A stretch of DNA of 6,838 nt, taken from assembly GCA_024643595.1 (NCBI GenBank), contig JAHEMS010000192.1:1-6838 (forward strand). Direction: 5' to 3'. Source of the DNA: Bacteroidota bacterium (GTDB lineage: Bacteria > Bacteroidota > Bacteroidia > Cytophagales > Cyclobacteriaceae). Shown here piece after piece: positions 6,117 through 6,838 of this stretch. The first letter of the stretch is position 1, and every line of letters starts with the position of its first letter. The translations under genes were made by a program, and so were the position numbers. The notes beneath the pieces were generated by a model. That model saw only the letters and a list, made by a program, of their open reading frames with translations. It was not told where the DNA came from and ran no database searches.

Positions 6117-6838
6117 ATGAACAATAGAAGATCACGTAGAAAATTTTTTAAGCAAGCTTCGTTAATTAGCCTGGCAACCTTGCCGTTGTCGGCTATAGCA
6201 GAGACAAAATCAATTGGGCAAGACACTAAACTGAAAGTGATTTGCACCGGTGGTCATCCAGACGATCCGGAAAGTGGCTGTGGCGGCACGCTCGCTAAAT
6301 TCAGTGCTGCTGGGCATAATGTAAAAATTCTTTACCTCACCCGAGGCGAGGCAGGCATTGAAGGTAAATCGTATGGTGAGTCAGCAACCATACGAACCAA
6401 AGAAGCGGAAGCAGCATGCAAGCAATTAAAGGTAACGCCCTACTTCCTCGGTCAGATTGATGGCGATACTGTTTTCAATGCTGAATGGATTAAGAAGATG
6501 ACAGATTTTTTGAAAAAGGAACAACCAGATATCGTGTTTACTCAATGGCCGATTGATTCACATCAGGATCACCAGGTAGCAAGTTTGCTTACCATTCAGG
6601 CTAGGCTGCGAGTAGAAAAAAAATTTCAACTCTTTTTTTATGAGGTATGTGCCGGTGAGCAAACTATGACTTTTCATCCAACCGATTATGTGGACATCAC
6701 GGAAACGCAGGCAACGAAACGTAATGCATTGTATTGTCATGTAAGTCAGGATCCGCCAGGCATCTATGCCTGCGGGCATGAGATTATGGAAAAATTTCGT
6801 GGCGTGGAAGCAGGTGTGCATGCTGCCGAAGCATTTGT
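6117..6838 (+). CDS. Tat-exported PIG-L family deacetylase (C-terminal end missing)
   Basis: Zinc-dependent N-deacetylase of the PIG-L/LmbE family (relatives: PIG-L, MshB, BshB), which removes acetyl from N-acetylglucosamine-type groups. The first 240 codons are present and the gene runs off the right edge. Residues 1-28 are a textbook twin-arginine signal: S6-R7-R8-K-F-F-K, hydrophobic 'SLISLATLPLSAIA'. The N-terminal metal motif is G46-H47-P-D49-D50-P-E, with H47 and D50 as zinc ligands and D49 the general base; the usual AHPDDE has an extra Pro before Glu. The following G-C-G-G-T helix start is typical. The second motif is D147-S-H149-Q-D-H152, with H152 the third ligand. The family is normally cytosolic, so export points to an envelope or external glycan substrate. 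The ATG at 6117 is chosen because it directly precedes the signal; a TTG nine bases upstream is in frame. The gene lies 37 bases after the SDR gene. Deacetylation is inferred from family; the substrate is unknown. Confidence 0.9.
   Translation, partial: MNNRRSRRKFFKQASLISLATLPLSAIAETKSIGQDTKLKVICTGGHPDDPESGCGGTLAKFSAAGHNVKILYLTRGEAGIEGKSYGESATIRTKEAEAACKQLKVTPYFLGQIDGDTVFNAEWIKKMTDFLKKEQPDIVFTQWPIDSHQDHQVASLLTIQARLRVEKKFQLFFYEVCAGEQTMTFHPTDYVDITETQATKRNALYCHVSQDPPGIYACGHEIMEKFRGVEAGVHAAEAF

Noticed and set aside
6616..6623. A8 run in the PIG-L gene and a similar run near 1162-1169 in the lipoprotein gene
   Set aside because: Both encode ordinary Lys codons in AT-rich sequence with the frame intact; A-runs of this length are common in such genomes and give no specific sign of programmed slippage.
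6558..6821. 87-codon minus-strand reading frame
   Set aside because: It is antisense to the PIG-L gene, whose motifs are intact; the antisense protein has no recognisable features.

Overview
The window is a compact protein-coding stretch with seven genes and no gene-free gap over 300 bases. I see no RNA gene, insertion sequence, CRISPR array or origin. It looks like a member of the Bacteroidota, probably a Cytophagales-like soil or aquatic bacterium. The reasons are a moderate to low GC content, almost no Shine-Dalgarno sequences, TTG starts, a lipoprotein of a type typical of that phylum, and a high share of exported enzymes, including Tat-targeted members of normally cytosolic families. The phylum call is an inference from style, not from a marker gene.

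Layout. Minus strand, bases 1933 to 1: a likely three-gene operon encoding a DUF6340-like lipoprotein, a PAP2-type phosphatase and a secreted SGNH/GDSL hydrolase that runs off the left edge. The first two genes overlap by 4 bases and the third follows after 23 bases. A 153-base divergent spacer separates this operon from a plus-strand gene (2087-2986) for a NIF3-like metal protein with a twin-arginine signal. That gene converges with a large minus-strand gene (5239-3044) for a secreted glycoside hydrolase-like protein, probably of the alpha-galactosidase superfamily. An 81-base divergent spacer with a 7-bp inverted repeat leads to a plus-strand pair: a classical short-chain dehydrogenase (5321-6079) and a Tat-exported PIG-L family deacetylase (6117 to the right edge, incomplete).

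How the genes may work together. Five or six of the seven products have an N-terminal export signal, and several are hydrolases acting on sugars, sugar esters, N-acetyl sugars or phosphate esters. The right half (glycoside hydrolase, SDR and PIG-L around one divergent promoter region) could be a small module for a modified or amino-sugar-containing glycan. The left operon looks more like envelope lipid or phosphate handling. There are no SusC/SusD genes in the window, so it is not a recognisable classical polysaccharide utilization locus. I found no defence, mobile or CRISPR-type system. The most unusual items are the exported NIF3-like protein with a changed metal-binding pair and the large glycoside hydrolase-like protein whose catalytic residues I cannot assign with certainty.
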